The notes: generated by a model from the letters alone, not told the origin. Positions 36,208-46,280 are shown, numbered from the stretch's first letter. The stretch: 64,000 nucleotides of DNA from Aequorivita lipolytica (GCF_007997135.1 NZ_VORU01000005.1:109521-173520); one strand, 5' to 3'. Program-made: numbers and translations.

Positions 36208-38055
36208 ATGTGTGGAATTGTAGGATATATTGGCAAGAGAGAAGCATATCCAATCATTCTTAACGGACTGAAACGTTTAGAATACAGAGGTTATGACAGT
36301 GCCGGCATTGCTCTATTTGACGGAACCGATATCCAACTTTGTAAAACAAAGGGAAAGGTTGCAAGCCTTGAAGAGAAAGCCGAAAAAGAAATTTCCCTAA
36401 AGGGAAGCCTTGGTATTGGTCACACCCGATGGGCAACCCACGGTGTGCCGAACGACGTTAATAGTCACCCTCACTATTCCAATAGTGGCGATTTGGTGAT
36501 TATCCATAATGGAATTATTGAAAACTACGATTCTCTTAAAAAAGAATTGATAAAAAGAGGCTACACCTTTAAATCTGATACAGATACCGAAGTACTTGTA
36601 AACCTTATTGAAGACATTCAAATAAATGAAAAGGTAAAACTTGGGAAAGCTGTTCAAATTGCTTTGAACCAAGTTGTAGGCGCCTACGCCATTGCCCTTT
36701 TTGACAAAAAAAAACCGGATGAGATTGTTGTTGCCAAGTTGGGAAGCCCACTAGCCATAGGTATTGGCGAAGATGAATTTTTTGTAGCGAGTGATGCTTC
36801 GCCGTTTATTGAATTCACCAACAATGCTATTTATCTTGAAGATGAAGAAATGGCAGTCATCCGTCGCGGGCGCGATATAAAAGTCCGAAAAATAAAGGAC
36901 GATAAATTGGTTGCACCTTACATTCAAGAGCTTCAAATGAATCTTGAACAAATTGAAAAAGGCGGCTACGAACATTTTATGTTGAAGGAAATTTTCGAGC
37001 AGCCCTCCGTTATAAAAGATACTTACCGCGGTCGTTTACTTGCCGATAGAGGTATAGTTAGACTTGGGGGTCTTGAGGATTATATTGAGAAATTTATCAA
37101 TGCAGATCGTATAATTATTGTGGCCTGCGGAACTTCATGGCACGCTGGTTTGGTTGCAGAATATATTTTTGAAGACTTGGTGCGCATCCCCGTTGAAGTG
37201 GAATACGCTTCCGAATTCCGCTACCGCAACCCCATTATTTCAGAAAAAGACGTAGTTATTGCCATTTCACAAAGTGGTGAAACCGCAGATACGCTCGCCG
37301 CCATAAAGCTTGCAAAGTCCAAAGGCGCATTTGTTTATGGTGTCTGTAATGTAGTGGGCTCCACTATTTCGAGAGAAACCCACAGTGGCACTTACACTCA
37401 CGCTGGGCCTGAAATTGGAGTTGCTTCCACCAAAGCATTTACTACACAAATCACCGTTCTGGCTATGATGGCACTGCGTTTGGCAAAAGCCAAAGGCACT
37501 ATAAGCCAAAGTGATTTCATGCTCTACTTGCGCGAGCTGGAACTTATTCCAAATCACGTAGAAGAGGCCCTGAAAACCGATGATAAAATAGCAGAAATTT
37601 CTGCTGTATTCAAAGATGCACGCAATTTTCTTTATTTAGGAAGAGGATACAACTTCCCGGTAGCCTTGGAAGGCGCATTAAAACTTAAGGAAATTTCATA
37701 CATCCACGCCGAAGGCTATCCCGCTGCCGAAATGAAACACGGCCCCATAGCCTTAATAGACGAACATATGCCCGTTGTGGTAATTGCCATAAAAAGCGAC
37801 CATTACGATAAAGTGGTGAGCAACATTCAAGAGATAAAGGCTAGAAAAGGGAAAATTATAGCAGTAGTTTCAAAAGGAGATACCGCAGTTAGGGAGCTTG
37901 CAGATTACGTAATGGAAGTGCCGCATACTCCAGAAGCCTTATCGCCATTGGTCACAACCATTCCACTGCAATTACTCTCATACCATATTGCCGTAATGCT
38001 TGGCAGAAACGTGGACCAGCCTCGCAACTTGGCGAAGTCGGTTACTGTAGAATAA
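36208..38055 (+). CDS. glmS: Glutamine--fructose-6-phosphate aminotransferase (isomerising)
   Basis: Makes glucosamine-6-phosphate, first step to UDP-GlcNAc for peptidoglycan and surface sugars. 615 residues. Cys2 is the glutaminase nucleophile (MCGIVGYIG), followed by RLEYRGYDSAG, GHTRWATHG and HNGIIENY; the two SIS isomerase domains hold ACGTSWHAG, SQSGETADTLAA and the C-terminal LAKSVTVE. No glmS ribozyme is visible in the 9-bp gap upstream. Co-transcribed with the DUF4270 lipoprotein. Confidence 0.98.
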   Translation: MCGIVGYIGKREAYPIILNGLKRLEYRGYDSAGIALFDGTDIQLCKTKGKVASLEEKAEKEISLKGSLGIGHTRWATHGVPNDVNSHPHYSNSGDLVIIHNGIIENYDSLKKELIKRGYTFKSDTDTEVLVNLIEDIQINEKVKLGKAVQIALNQVVGAYAIALFDKKKPDEIVVAKLGSPLAIGIGEDEFFVASDASPFIEFTNNAIYLEDEEMAVIRRGRDIKVRKIKDDKLVAPYIQELQMNLEQIEKGGYEHFMLKEIFEQPSVIKDTYRGRLLADRGIVRLGGLEDYIEKFINADRIIIVACGTSWHAGLVAEYIFEDLVRIPVEVEYASEFRYRNPIISEKDVVIAISQSGETADTLAAIKLAKSKGAFVYGVCNVVGSTISRETHSGTYTHAGPEIGVASTKAFTTQITVLAMMALRLAKAKGTISQSDFMLYLRELELIPNHVEEALKTDDKIAEISAVFKDARNFLYLGRGYNFPVALEGALKLKEISYIHAEGYPAAEMKHGPIALIDEHMPVVVIAIKSDHYDKVVSNIQEIKARKGKIIAVVSKGDTAVRELADYVMEVPHTPEALSPLVTTIPLQLLSYHIAVMLGRNVDQPRNLAKSVTVE

Positions 38056-38058
38056 GTT

Positions 38059-38241
38059 CTAATTTGAACATCTTTCTTTATTCCTCTTAGCGCATTTTGC
38101 AAGAAACCCTTGTACAATTGAAGACGCAATCAAAATACCAAAAAACAAATAGTCATAATTGGGATGGTCTTTAAAAAGCGCCGCTGTTCCAAGTAAGAGA
38201 GCAGCCCAAAGCAGTGCGTTTATTATGATAATTTTTTTCAT
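38059..38241 (-). CDS. Small two-helix membrane protein
   Basis: 60 residues, no family recognised. Two hydrophobic segments (IIIINALLWAALLLGTAALF and YLFFGILIASSIVQGFLA) separated by KDHPNYDY, and a basic C-terminus KCAKRNKERCSN. ATG start at 38241. Its codons look normal for the region, but short length leaves room for doubt. Converges on glmS with a 3-bp gap. Confidence 0.55.
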   Translation of the reverse strand: MKKIIIINALLWAALLLGTAALFKDHPNYDYLFFGILIASSIVQGFLAKCAKRNKERCSN

Positions 38242-38306
38242 ACTCTATTTGTAAATTTTTTAGGCAAATTGTTACAAAATTCTTTTCAGTAGTTTAAATT
38301 TAAACT

Positions 38307-39023
38307 ATGAAAGTCATCAACCTAATTTCCGGTCCGCGCAATCTTTCCACGGCTATCATGTATTCTTTCTCGCAGCGTCAAGACATTACGGTTTTAGATG
38401 AACCTTTTTACGGCTATTACCTTCAAAATGCTTCGTTGGAAAGCGAGCATCCTTCGCAAAAGGAAATCCTTCAAACCATGGAATTGAAGGAAGAAAAAGT
38501 GGTTGAAAGCATAAATTCCCTTTCAATAAAGAAAAATGTATTTGTAAAAGGAATGGCTCACCATTATTTGACTGAAGCACCTTCTTTTATATTGAATTGG
38601 GAAAACGTTATCTTGATTCGCCATCCCAAAAAGTTGATTGCCTCCTTTTCAAAAGTAATCCACACCCCAACTTTAAATGATATCGGTATCAAAAAAGCTT
38701 CAGAACTTTTTTTATTTCTGAAGAAAAACGGCAAAACGCCAATAGTGATTGATAGCGATGAGCTTTTGAAAAATCCCGAAAAATATCTAAAAAAACTATG
38801 CGATTTGCTGAATATTCCTTTTTCTGCGAAAATGCTTCGGTGGAAAAAAGGCGGTATCCCAGAAGATGGTATTTGGGCAAAACATTGGTACGGCAACGTT
38901 CACAATTCCGAAGGATTTGCAGTTCAAAAAAGTAGCTCGCAGCCATTGCCTGCACATTTGGAAACTTTGCTGGATGAAGCTTTGCCATATTATGAAACTT
39001 TAAAAAATAATATTTTAGTTTAG
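38307..39023 (+). CDS. Sulfotransferase family protein
   Basis: 238 residues. The 5'-phosphosulfate loop region ISGPRNLSTAIMYSF near the N-terminus and the 3'-phosphate motif VILIRHPKKLIASFSK near 105-120 fit PAPS-dependent sulfotransferases or related P-loop kinases. The acceptor is unknown. Forty-six bp upstream of a class IV aminotransferase on the same strand, so both are probably co-transcribed. Confidence 0.78.
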   Translation: MKVINLISGPRNLSTAIMYSFSQRQDITVLDEPFYGYYLQNASLESEHPSQKEILQTMELKEEKVVESINSLSIKKNVFVKGMAHHYLTEAPSFILNWENVILIRHPKKLIASFSKVIHTPTLNDIGIKKASELFLFLKKNGKTPIVIDSDELLKNPEKYLKKLCDLLNIPFSAKMLRWKKGGIPEDGIWAKHWYGNVHNSEGFAVQKSSSQPLPAHLETLLDEALPYYETLKNNILV

Positions 39024-39069
39024 AAAGAAAATTAAACCCATAAACATATAAACTCTCAACTCCACAAAA

Positions 39070-39963
39070 ATGCTTCAAAAATCCCACCCTAAAAACGACA
39101 AAATCCAAGTATTTATAAAAGACAAACTATACCCGCGCAGCGAAGCAAAAGTTTCGGTTTTTGATAGTTCCGTACAGGGCGGTGATGCAGTTTGGGAAGG
39201 ATTGCGCGTTTATCCGGAAGGGGTAGTTTGTTTGGACAAACATTTAACCCGTTTACACGAATCTGCAAAAACATTGATGTTTGCAGATATTCCTTCCAAA
39301 GAATTTATCAAAAAAGCAATAAAACAAACCCTCGAGGCAAACGGAATGCATGATGATACTCACATCCGTTTAACATTAACGCGCGGCGAAAAAATAACTA
39401 GCGGAATGGACCCGCGCCTAAACCAAAATGGTTCCTGCTTGATTGTTTTGGCAGAATGGAAACCTTTGGTTTATGATAACAATCACGGCATAAAAGTAAT
39501 AAGCACCAGCCAGCGCCGTAACTCTCCACAATTTTTGGACAGTAAAATCCACCACAACAATTTGCTGAATAACATAATCGCGAAAATCCAAGCCAACGTC
39601 GCTGGAAAAGATGCGGGATTAATGCTGGACGATCGCGGCTTTATTGCTGAACTTAATGGTAGCAACCTTTTTATGGTGAAAGACGGAAAAATTTTTACAC
39701 CGTTTGCACACGCTTGCCTTCCCGGAATTACGCGTAATTCTGTGATTGAAATGTGCCAAAAACACAATATCGAAATTACCGAAGCAGATATTACACTTTC
39801 ACAATTCTACAATGCTGACGGAGTTATCGCAACTGGTACAATGGGTGAGCTTACGCCGATTGTTGAAATTGACGGACGCATCGTTTCCAAAGACGATACC
39901 CTTCAGAAAAAAATAATTGAGCTTTTTGCTAAAGAAGTTCGGGGATTGTGTGAAAAGCTTTGA
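39070..39963 (+). CDS. Aminotransferase class IV (branched-chain/4-amino-4-deoxychorismate lyase-like)
   Basis: 297-residue fold-type IV PLP enzyme. DSSVQGGDAVWEGLRVY near the start, the PLP lysine in DSKIHHNNLLNNI and the C-terminal GVIATGTMGELTPIVEIDGR phosphate-binding loop are clear. These motifs resemble IlvE/D-amino-acid transaminase/PabC enzymes; the exact substrate cannot be chosen. Pairing with a sulfotransferase gene upstream suggests one pathway, not identified. Confidence 0.85.
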   Translation: MLQKSHPKNDKIQVFIKDKLYPRSEAKVSVFDSSVQGGDAVWEGLRVYPEGVVCLDKHLTRLHESAKTLMFADIPSKEFIKKAIKQTLEANGMHDDTHIRLTLTRGEKITSGMDPRLNQNGSCLIVLAEWKPLVYDNNHGIKVISTSQRRNSPQFLDSKIHHNNLLNNIIAKIQANVAGKDAGLMLDDRGFIAELNGSNLFMVKDGKIFTPFAHACLPGITRNSVIEMCQKHNIEITEADITLSQFYNADGVIATGTMGELTPIVEIDGRIVSKDDTLQKKIIELFAKEVRGLCEKL

Positions 39964-40037
39964 TTTTTTAAAACTTTAAAAGATCTAAACAATAGTTCTG
40001 CCTTCACAAAAAACTCCAAATTTTTTCAACATTCCCA

Positions 40038-40069
40038 TTGCAATTTTCATTCAGAAAAAACTATCTTTG
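40038..40069 (+). promoter_or_regulatory. Promoter of atpD
   Basis: TTG at 40038-40040, 21-bp spacer, TATCTTTG at 40062-40069. A good match to the Bacteroidota sigma-ABfr consensus, about 60 bp before the atpD start. Confidence 0.75.
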
Positions 40070-40115
40070 CACCGTTCAAAACAGGGGTGGTTTTTTCGCC
40101 CTTAGATAACTATAA

Positions 40116-41636
<1,521 letters not shown>

Positions 41637-41648
41637 AATTAGTTAATG

Positions 41649-41690
41649 GTTGATAGTTGTTGGTTGATAGAGCTTCCAACAACTATCAAC
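41649..41690 (+). promoter_or_regulatory. Intercistronic hairpin between atpD and atpC
   Basis: Perfect 15-bp arms at 41649-41663 (gttgatagttgttgg) and 41676-41690 with a 12-nt loop. No U run follows, so it is not a standard terminator. It begins 12 bp after the atpD stop and ends 21 bp before atpC; RNA stabilisation, processing or translation tuning is possible. Confidence 0.6.
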
Positions 41691-41711
41691 TAACAACAAA
41701 CAACCAAAAAT

Positions 41712-41987
41712 ATGTACTTAGAAATAGTAACCCCCGAAGCATCCTTAGTTGCTGGAGAAATAGAAAGCATAATCGTGCCAGGTGTGGAAGGCGAATTTCA
41801 AATGCTTAACAATCACGCTCCTATTGTTTCTGTTTTACAGGAAGGAAAAGTGAAGTTTAAAGGAAACCCAACTATTGCGGAAGCTTTTCAGAAGAAATTT
41901 ACACAAGAGGACGGAAAGTGGGTGCTACAAATTTCTGGCGGAACCGTTGAGTGTAACAACAATCGTGTCATGGTTTTGGCAGATTAA
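41712..41987 (+). CDS. atpC: F1F0 ATP synthase subunit epsilon, short form
   Basis: 91 residues, containing only the N-terminal beta-sandwich (LEIVTPEASLVAGEIESIIVPGVEGEFQMLNNHAPIVSVL). The C-terminal two-helix inhibitory domain of the roughly 135-residue E. coli protein is absent, as is usual in Bacteroidota, so epsilon-type inhibition of ATP hydrolysis is not expected. Second gene of the atpDC unit; a terminator follows. Confidence 0.95.
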   Translation: MYLEIVTPEASLVAGEIESIIVPGVEGEFQMLNNHAPIVSVLQEGKVKFKGNPTIAEAFQKKFTQEDGKWVLQISGGTVECNNNRVMVLAD

Positions 41988-42026
41988 AACTGTTCAAAGG
42001 TTCCAATCTCGATGACTATCGGGACG

Positions 42027-42062
42027 AATCCCAAATTCCTTTTATAGGAGTTTGGGATTTTT
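42027..42062 (+). terminator. Terminator after atpC
   Basis: Stem aatcccaaa (42027-42035) with tttgggatt (42051-42059), an inner tcct/agga pairing, then a T run. Confidence 0.75.
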
Positions 42063-42136
42063 GTTTTGTTTAAATCCATAAAGTTATATTAACAATGGCC
42101 CAAACAATAAGTTGAGATTTGTAAATTTACCCGTTG

Positions 42137-43000
42137 ATGAAAACTATGCAGCTACAGCAAATAGATAGGGTAAAAACCATTACCAAAGAAGATTTTCTAA
42201 AAAATTATTTTAAACCACAAAAACCCGTTGTTATTGAACGGTTTATTGAGGACTGGCCTGCATTTAAAAAATGGGATCTCGATTATATTGCCGAAGTAGC
42301 CGGAGATGTAATGGTTCCGCTTTACGATAATCGTCCCGTGAGCCATAAAGACGGATTTAATGAGCCTCACGCCACTATGAAAATGCGTGATTACGTGAAA
42401 CTTCTTAAAAAAGAACCAACCAAATACCGCATCTTTCTTTGGAATATTTTAAAGGAAGTACCACAGCTTCAAAAGGATTTTGAATATCCAGATTTCGGGC
42501 TGAAATTAATGAAAGGATTGCCAATGCTATTTTTTGGCGGAAAGGATTCATACACATTTATGCACTATGATATCGATTTGGCAAATATTTTTCACTTTCA
42601 CTTTCACGGGAAAAAAGAAGTAATTCTGTTTGACCAAAATCAAAACGATTATTTATACAAAATCCCACACTCGTTAATTACTCGGGAAGACATAGATTTC
42701 CACAATCCAGATTATGGAAAATGGCCAGCACTTAAAAAAGCAAAAGGTTATAAGGCAAATTTGGAACATGGCAACGTTCTATATATGCCTGAAGGCTACT
42801 GGCACTATATGCGCTACATAACGCCAGGTTTCTCAATGAGCCTTCGTGCAATTGCACGTAATCCTAAAAACTTAGCAAAAGCTTTTTATAACATTGGCGT
42901 TATGCGCTATTATGACCAATTGATGCGAAAGCTAAAAGGCCAAAAATGGATTGATTGGAAAAACGAGCAAGCAGTTGTTCGCACTAACAAAAGGCTGTAA
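42137..43000 (+). CDS. Cupin-like (JmjC-type) oxygenase family protein
   Basis: 287 residues from the ATG at 42137 (a TTG directly before it is in frame). QKPVVIERFIEDWPAFKKWDLDYIAEVAGD is the typical opening of cupin_8/FIH-like proteins. The Fe(II) facial triad appears as HYD in FMHYDIDLANIFH and a distal His in MPEGYWHYMRY, and KKEVILFD follows the second strand. It would be an Fe(II)/2-oxoglutarate-dependent hydroxylase or demethylase-fold enzyme; the substrate is unknown. Stands alone with its own upstream gap after atpC. Confidence 0.82.
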   Translation: MKTMQLQQIDRVKTITKEDFLKNYFKPQKPVVIERFIEDWPAFKKWDLDYIAEVAGDVMVPLYDNRPVSHKDGFNEPHATMKMRDYVKLLKKEPTKYRIFLWNILKEVPQLQKDFEYPDFGLKLMKGLPMLFFGGKDSYTFMHYDIDLANIFHFHFHGKKEVILFDQNQNDYLYKIPHSLITREDIDFHNPDYGKWPALKKAKGYKANLEHGNVLYMPEGYWHYMRYITPGFSMSLRAIARNPKNLAKAFYNIGVMRYYDQLMRKLKGQKWIDWKNEQAVVRTNKRL

Positions 43001-43041
43001 TTTCTTAATATTTCAGTATCTTTCTTTTAAAATTTTTTAAG

Positions 43042-43557
43042 ATGAAATCCTTCATAGCTATAATCGCTCTTCTATATTTCCAGGCAACTTTCGCGCAAGC
43101 CTATACTGGAAAAGGTGATGTGAAATTCCAAGTTGGCGCCCATTTTCAAAATAACGGTACCGGAATTATGGGAAGCCTTGATTTTGGCGTTGGCGAAAAT
43201 ATATCGTTGGGAGTAGCTTCCGCATATCTTTTGGGAATTGATAAAGTGAGAGATTTGGATGGCAATAAAGAGCCATTTGCAAAATTTGAGGACCGTTTTG
43301 ATTTTAGGGCACGCTTTAACGCAAATCTAGGAAATGTCATTAATGTTGATGAAAATTTTGATGTCTATCCTGGACTTTACGCAAGTTTAAAAAACTTTGG
43401 CGCACACTTGGGAGCACGATATTTTTTCACCAGCGGTTTTGGTGTTTTTACGGAAGTGAGCGTTCCTATTTCCAAGTACAATACAGATTCCTTAAGCACT
43501 GCTGAAAAATTGCACAATCAGGTTTCGGTTAGTTTGGGTGCTTCTTTTAATATTTAG
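43042..43557 (+). CDS. Exported beta-rich protein (DUF6646-like)
   Basis: 171 residues with a signal peptide (MKSFIAIIALLYFQATFAQA). The mature part alternates hydrophobic and polar residues as in a small outer-membrane barrel (VKFQVGAHFQNN, LDFGVGENISLGVASAYLL, HLGARYFFTSGFGVFTEVSV, ending with aromatic-containing SLGASFNI). The family name is my recollection; function unknown. Forty-one bp after the cupin-like gene, so probably co-transcribed. Confidence 0.7.
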   Translation: MKSFIAIIALLYFQATFAQAYTGKGDVKFQVGAHFQNNGTGIMGSLDFGVGENISLGVASAYLLGIDKVRDLDGNKEPFAKFEDRFDFRARFNANLGNVINVDENFDVYPGLYASLKNFGAHLGARYFFTSGFGVFTEVSVPISKYNTDSLSTAEKLHNQVSVSLGASFNI

Positions 43558-43560
43558 GCA

Positions 43561-43611
43561 TAACCCCAAGCCACTGAATGCAACTTGAAGCGGTTGCGAC
43601 TTCGGTGGTTA
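43561..43611 (+). repeat. Three-tier hairpin between the barrel gene and the WG-repeat gene
   Basis: Nested arms: taacc/ggtta (43561-43565, 43607-43611), ccactgaa/ttcggtgg (43571-43578, 43601-43608, one wobble; outer and middle arms share two bases, so they compete slightly) and gcaac/gttgc (43580-43584, 43593-43597). A T run at 43622-43628 lies 11 bp downstream, so an inefficient terminator is one reading. Confidence 0.5.
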
Positions 43612-43705
43612 CGTAAATGAATTTTTTTATATTTGAGGATAGGAAATTAAACTATATAATAGGAGTAAATACTATATTGTATTTATTTGGATGTTGTAGC
43701 ACATT

Positions 43706-44230
43706 ATGAAAAAACTCATCTTTGGAATTTTAATCACTTTTTTGATTTCAGCTTGTAGCTCGAATGAAGAAAATTATTTGATTAAATTCTACGATGGAGA
43801 ATTTGACGAAATCGGTGTTCCTTCTGGCTATCTAAATTCAAAAGGAGATACAATTGTGCCGATTGGAAAATATTATTATTGCTACACTGACACAATTAGG
43901 AATTTCGGAATGATTGTCGAAAAAGAAACTGGAAAAATACTCGGAATTGACCAAAATGCAAATGAATTATTTGAAGTTTATAAGTACGATAATGGCCCTG
44001 ATTATACAAGAGATGGGCTTTTTCGAATTATTCAAAATGGAAAATTCGGATTTGCCAATGAGAATGGAGAAATAGTAATTCAGCCAAAATACAAATGCGC
44101 TCGACCGTTTGATAATGAAATTGCAATGGTAACTGACTTTTGTGAAATAAAACCAATGGAAAACAGAGAAATTTGGATAGGTGACAAATGGTTCAAAATT
44201 GACACACAAGGAAACAAGATAATGAAATAA
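43706..44230 (+). CDS. WG-repeat lipoprotein
   Basis: 174 residues, lipobox ending at Cys17 (LISACSS). The body carries WG/KWG-like beta units, for example GLFRIIQNGKFGFANENGEIVIQPKYKCARPFDNEIAMV and the terminal GDKWFKIDTQGNKIMK. Such units form beta-propeller-like surfaces with unknown ligands. The gene is AT-rich and flanked on both sides by noncoding DNA with inverted repeats, unlike the dense core operons around it, which suggests a recently acquired accessory gene. Confidence 0.75.
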   Translation: MKKLIFGILITFLISACSSNEENYLIKFYDGEFDEIGVPSGYLNSKGDTIVPIGKYYYCYTDTIRNFGMIVEKETGKILGIDQNANELFEVYKYDNGPDYTRDGLFRIIQNGKFGFANENGEIVIQPKYKCARPFDNEIAMVTDFCEIKPMENREIWIGDKWFKIDTQGNKIMK

Positions 44231-44441
44231 CGTTGCCTAACAATGTAAATAAAACATAGCTATTACAGGCTTTTCGAGAGGTTTTTGTGTATTTTCGAAG
44301 ACCGCCAAATTTTTAAATTTGGCTTTTAGTAAAATAAAGAGAAAAAGTAAAATTTAAAAATTCGGCTCGTGTACAATCCGAAAAATTAGCGTCTATTTAC
44401 ACACTACATATACGGAGAAGCAATAAATCCCCATAAAAATA
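44231..44441. other. AT-rich structured noncoding segment between WG-repeat and GT9 genes
   Basis: 211 bp with no gene. It starts cgttgcctaacaatg right after the WG stop. tgtaaata (44244-44251) pairs with tatttaca (44394-44401), and agct-type inner bases (44259-44262 with 44387-44390) continue the closing stem. Inside is a near-perfect palindrome gccaaattt (44304-44312) / aaatttggc (44315-44323), and ttcgg (44361-44365) can pair with ccgaa (44378-44382). The whole segment could fold as a long branched structure. Confidence 0.6.
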
Positions 44442-45470
44442 ATGTCAATCACAAAATTAAACCCATTAAAAAGTAAAATTTTTAATTTTTTTACTAGTTC
44501 ATTCGAAAATTCAAAAGGAATAGAAGAAATAAAAAATCTGCCCAGGGATTCAAATATTAAAGTTTTAATTTCAAGACCGAATCACCGCCTTGGCAATCAG
44601 CTTTTGTTAAGCCCATTAATTCAAGAAGTGAAAAACCAATTTCCAAACTGTAAAATTCATTTGGTCGTTAATGGAAACCTTTCTCCTATATTATTTTCGG
44701 AATTTCATTTTATCGATACTATTATTAAGCTGCCCAAAAAACCATTAAAAAATATCTTAAACTATACAGCTAAATCAATTGGTCTAATGTCAAATAAATA
44801 TGACGTCGCTATTGCGGGTAATGAAAACTCTAATTCGAGTAAAATATTTATCAAATTGTCCAGAGCTAAATTCAAGATTTATAATTCTGGGAATATCGAC
44901 TCGTATAAACCAGAACATATAGCGAAAAAGCCGATATATAATTTAATGAAATTATTGATCGCGCCTAATGAGTTAAGGGACTACAATTACCCAAAATTAT
45001 CAATCAAACTAACTAATGAAGAAATTGAAAAAGGCAAGCTGCTACTTAGAAAATTGTTTGGAAATAACAAAAATACTATCTGTATTTTCACTTTTGCTAC
45101 TGGAGCAAAATGTCATTCTAAAGAATGGTGGTCAACATTCTATACACAGCTGAAAAACGAATTTAATGATTTTAATATTTTGGAAATATTACCTATTGAA
45201 AACGTTTCACAAATCAATTTTGAAAGTAAACATTTTTACAGTAAAGACCTTCGCGAAATTTCTTCGGTCATTGAGAATTCAAGTATTTTTATTGGGGCTG
45301 ACAGTGGTATGATGCATTTAGCAGCATCTACAAATACAACTACATTAGGCTTGTTTAATGGTAGCAATTATAATGTATATGCTCCGTACGGTAATGAAAA
45401 TCAATCCATAGATACTAACTCTGTGCAAATAGATGAAATAATAGAAAAAATTAAGAAGCTAACGTTATAA
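44442..45470 (+). CDS. Glycosyltransferase family 9 (heptosyltransferase-like)
   Basis: 342 residues. The N-terminal RPNHRLGNQLLLSPLIQEVKNQFPNCKIHLVV and the C-terminal donor-site stretch FIGADSGMMHLAASTNTTTLGLF are typical of GT9 enzymes that add heptose or related sugars to lipopolysaccharide. Composition is clearly more AT-rich than its neighbours and it is a lone gene beside the WG-repeat segment, consistent with horizontal acquisition and surface-sugar variation. Sugar donor unknown. Confidence 0.87.
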   Translation: MSITKLNPLKSKIFNFFTSSFENSKGIEEIKNLPRDSNIKVLISRPNHRLGNQLLLSPLIQEVKNQFPNCKIHLVVNGNLSPILFSEFHFIDTIIKLPKKPLKNILNYTAKSIGLMSNKYDVAIAGNENSNSSKIFIKLSRAKFKIYNSGNIDSYKPEHIAKKPIYNLMKLLIAPNELRDYNYPKLSIKLTNEEIEKGKLLLRKLFGNNKNTICIFTFATGAKCHSKEWWSTFYTQLKNEFNDFNILEILPIENVSQINFESKHFYSKDLREISSVIENSSIFIGADSGMMHLAASTNTTTLGLFNGSNYNVYAPYGNENQSIDTNSVQIDEIIEKIKKLTL

Positions 45471-45595
45471 CAAAGATTTGAGTTAAGGACCAAATCCATA
45501 TAAGCCGCTTTGTTTTTTAATTCAGACAAGAAAATTAACAATATCTAGATATTTTAAAAAGAGAGCACTACCCATCAAGAGAATCTTTTCTGTCG

Positions 45596-45652
45596 AAAAA
45601 AAACAACAAGGTTTCTCGCCTTGCTGGCGCGAGTTTGCACCTCTTGCCCTTG
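45596..45652 (-). terminator. Possible terminator after recX
   Basis: Read on the minus strand, a two-tier stem (caagg 45607-45611 / ccttg 45648-45652; ctcgc 45615-45619 / gcgag 45629-45633) is followed by eight U residues (45596-45603). The long internal loop makes it weak. Nothing else was recognised between the GT9 gene and recX. Confidence 0.4.
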
Positions 45653-45659
45653 GCAAATA

Positions 45660-46136
45660 TCATTTTGAGATCTCCCCAACCTTCCCATAAACCAACTCAC
45701 TCTCCCACCCTCGATAAAAAAGATAGTCCGCCAGTTTTTTTCGTTTTTTCTGAAGATTTTTTTCTGAAACCAATTGCTGCAATCGTTTTTCTGCCAAGAC
45801 CTCAAAGGTTTTGTAATATTCTGAATCTGGTATTTCCTTTAAGGCAATTTTAATGTTGAATTTTGTAATTTGGCGCATTTTCAGTTCATTGACAATCCTA
45901 TTTCTCCCCCATTTTTTGGTTCTAAATTTTCCACGGGCAAAAGCTTGCGCAAACCGTGTTTCATTTAAAAAGTTGTGCCTTAGTAAATGATCTATTATCT
46001 GTTCTACCGCTACAGGAATCATCCGCATTTCATAAAGTTTTTGATGTACCTCTTTGTGGCAGCGCTCTTGGTAGGCGCAGTAGCGTTCCATTCTTTTGGT
46101 GGCTTCATCTACGGTGTATGTTTTTTGGGTGTTCAA
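45660..46136 (-). CDS. recX: Regulatory protein RecX
   Basis: 158 residues. RecX modulates RecA filaments. The three tandem three-helix units are visible: ATKRMERYCAYQERCHKEVHQKLYE, QIIDHLLRHNFLNETRFAQAFARGKFRTKKWGRNRIVNEL and KKRKKLADYLFYRGWESELV. Length is normal. It is separated from rng upstream by a terminator and short tandem repeats, so it probably has its own promoter. Confidence 0.9.
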   Translation of the reverse strand: MNTQKTYTVDEATKRMERYCAYQERCHKEVHQKLYEMRMIPVAVEQIIDHLLRHNFLNETRFAQAFARGKFRTKKWGRNRIVNELKMRQITKFNIKIALKEIPDSEYYKTFEVLAEKRLQQLVSEKNLQKKRKKLADYLFYRGWESELVYGKVGEISK

Positions 46137-46209
46137 AGTTCTATTTAAATATTTAGGTGAAGATAAAACTTTTTATTTCCGCAGAAAAGAACCAAGACCG
46201 CTGCGCTAC

Positions 46210-46237
46210 AAGAACCAAGAACCAAGAACCAAGAACC
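46210..46237. repeat. Heptanucleotide tandem repeat (aagaacc x4)
   Basis: Four exact copies of aagaacc, with an imperfect copy about 20 bp upstream. Lies between recX and rng, outside any gene, so length change would not shift a reading frame. Confidence 0.9.
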
Positions 46238-46280
46238 AATACAATAGTAACAACAGTATCCATAGCATCAATAGCAAATA

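Noticed and set aside
44231..44260. Integron attC site (GCCTAAC fits RYYYAAC)
   Set aside because: No GTTRRRY partner core follows at attC distance and no integrase is present.
46210..46237. CRISPR-like repeats
   Set aside because: Units are 7 bp, directly adjacent, without spacers; no cas genes in the window.
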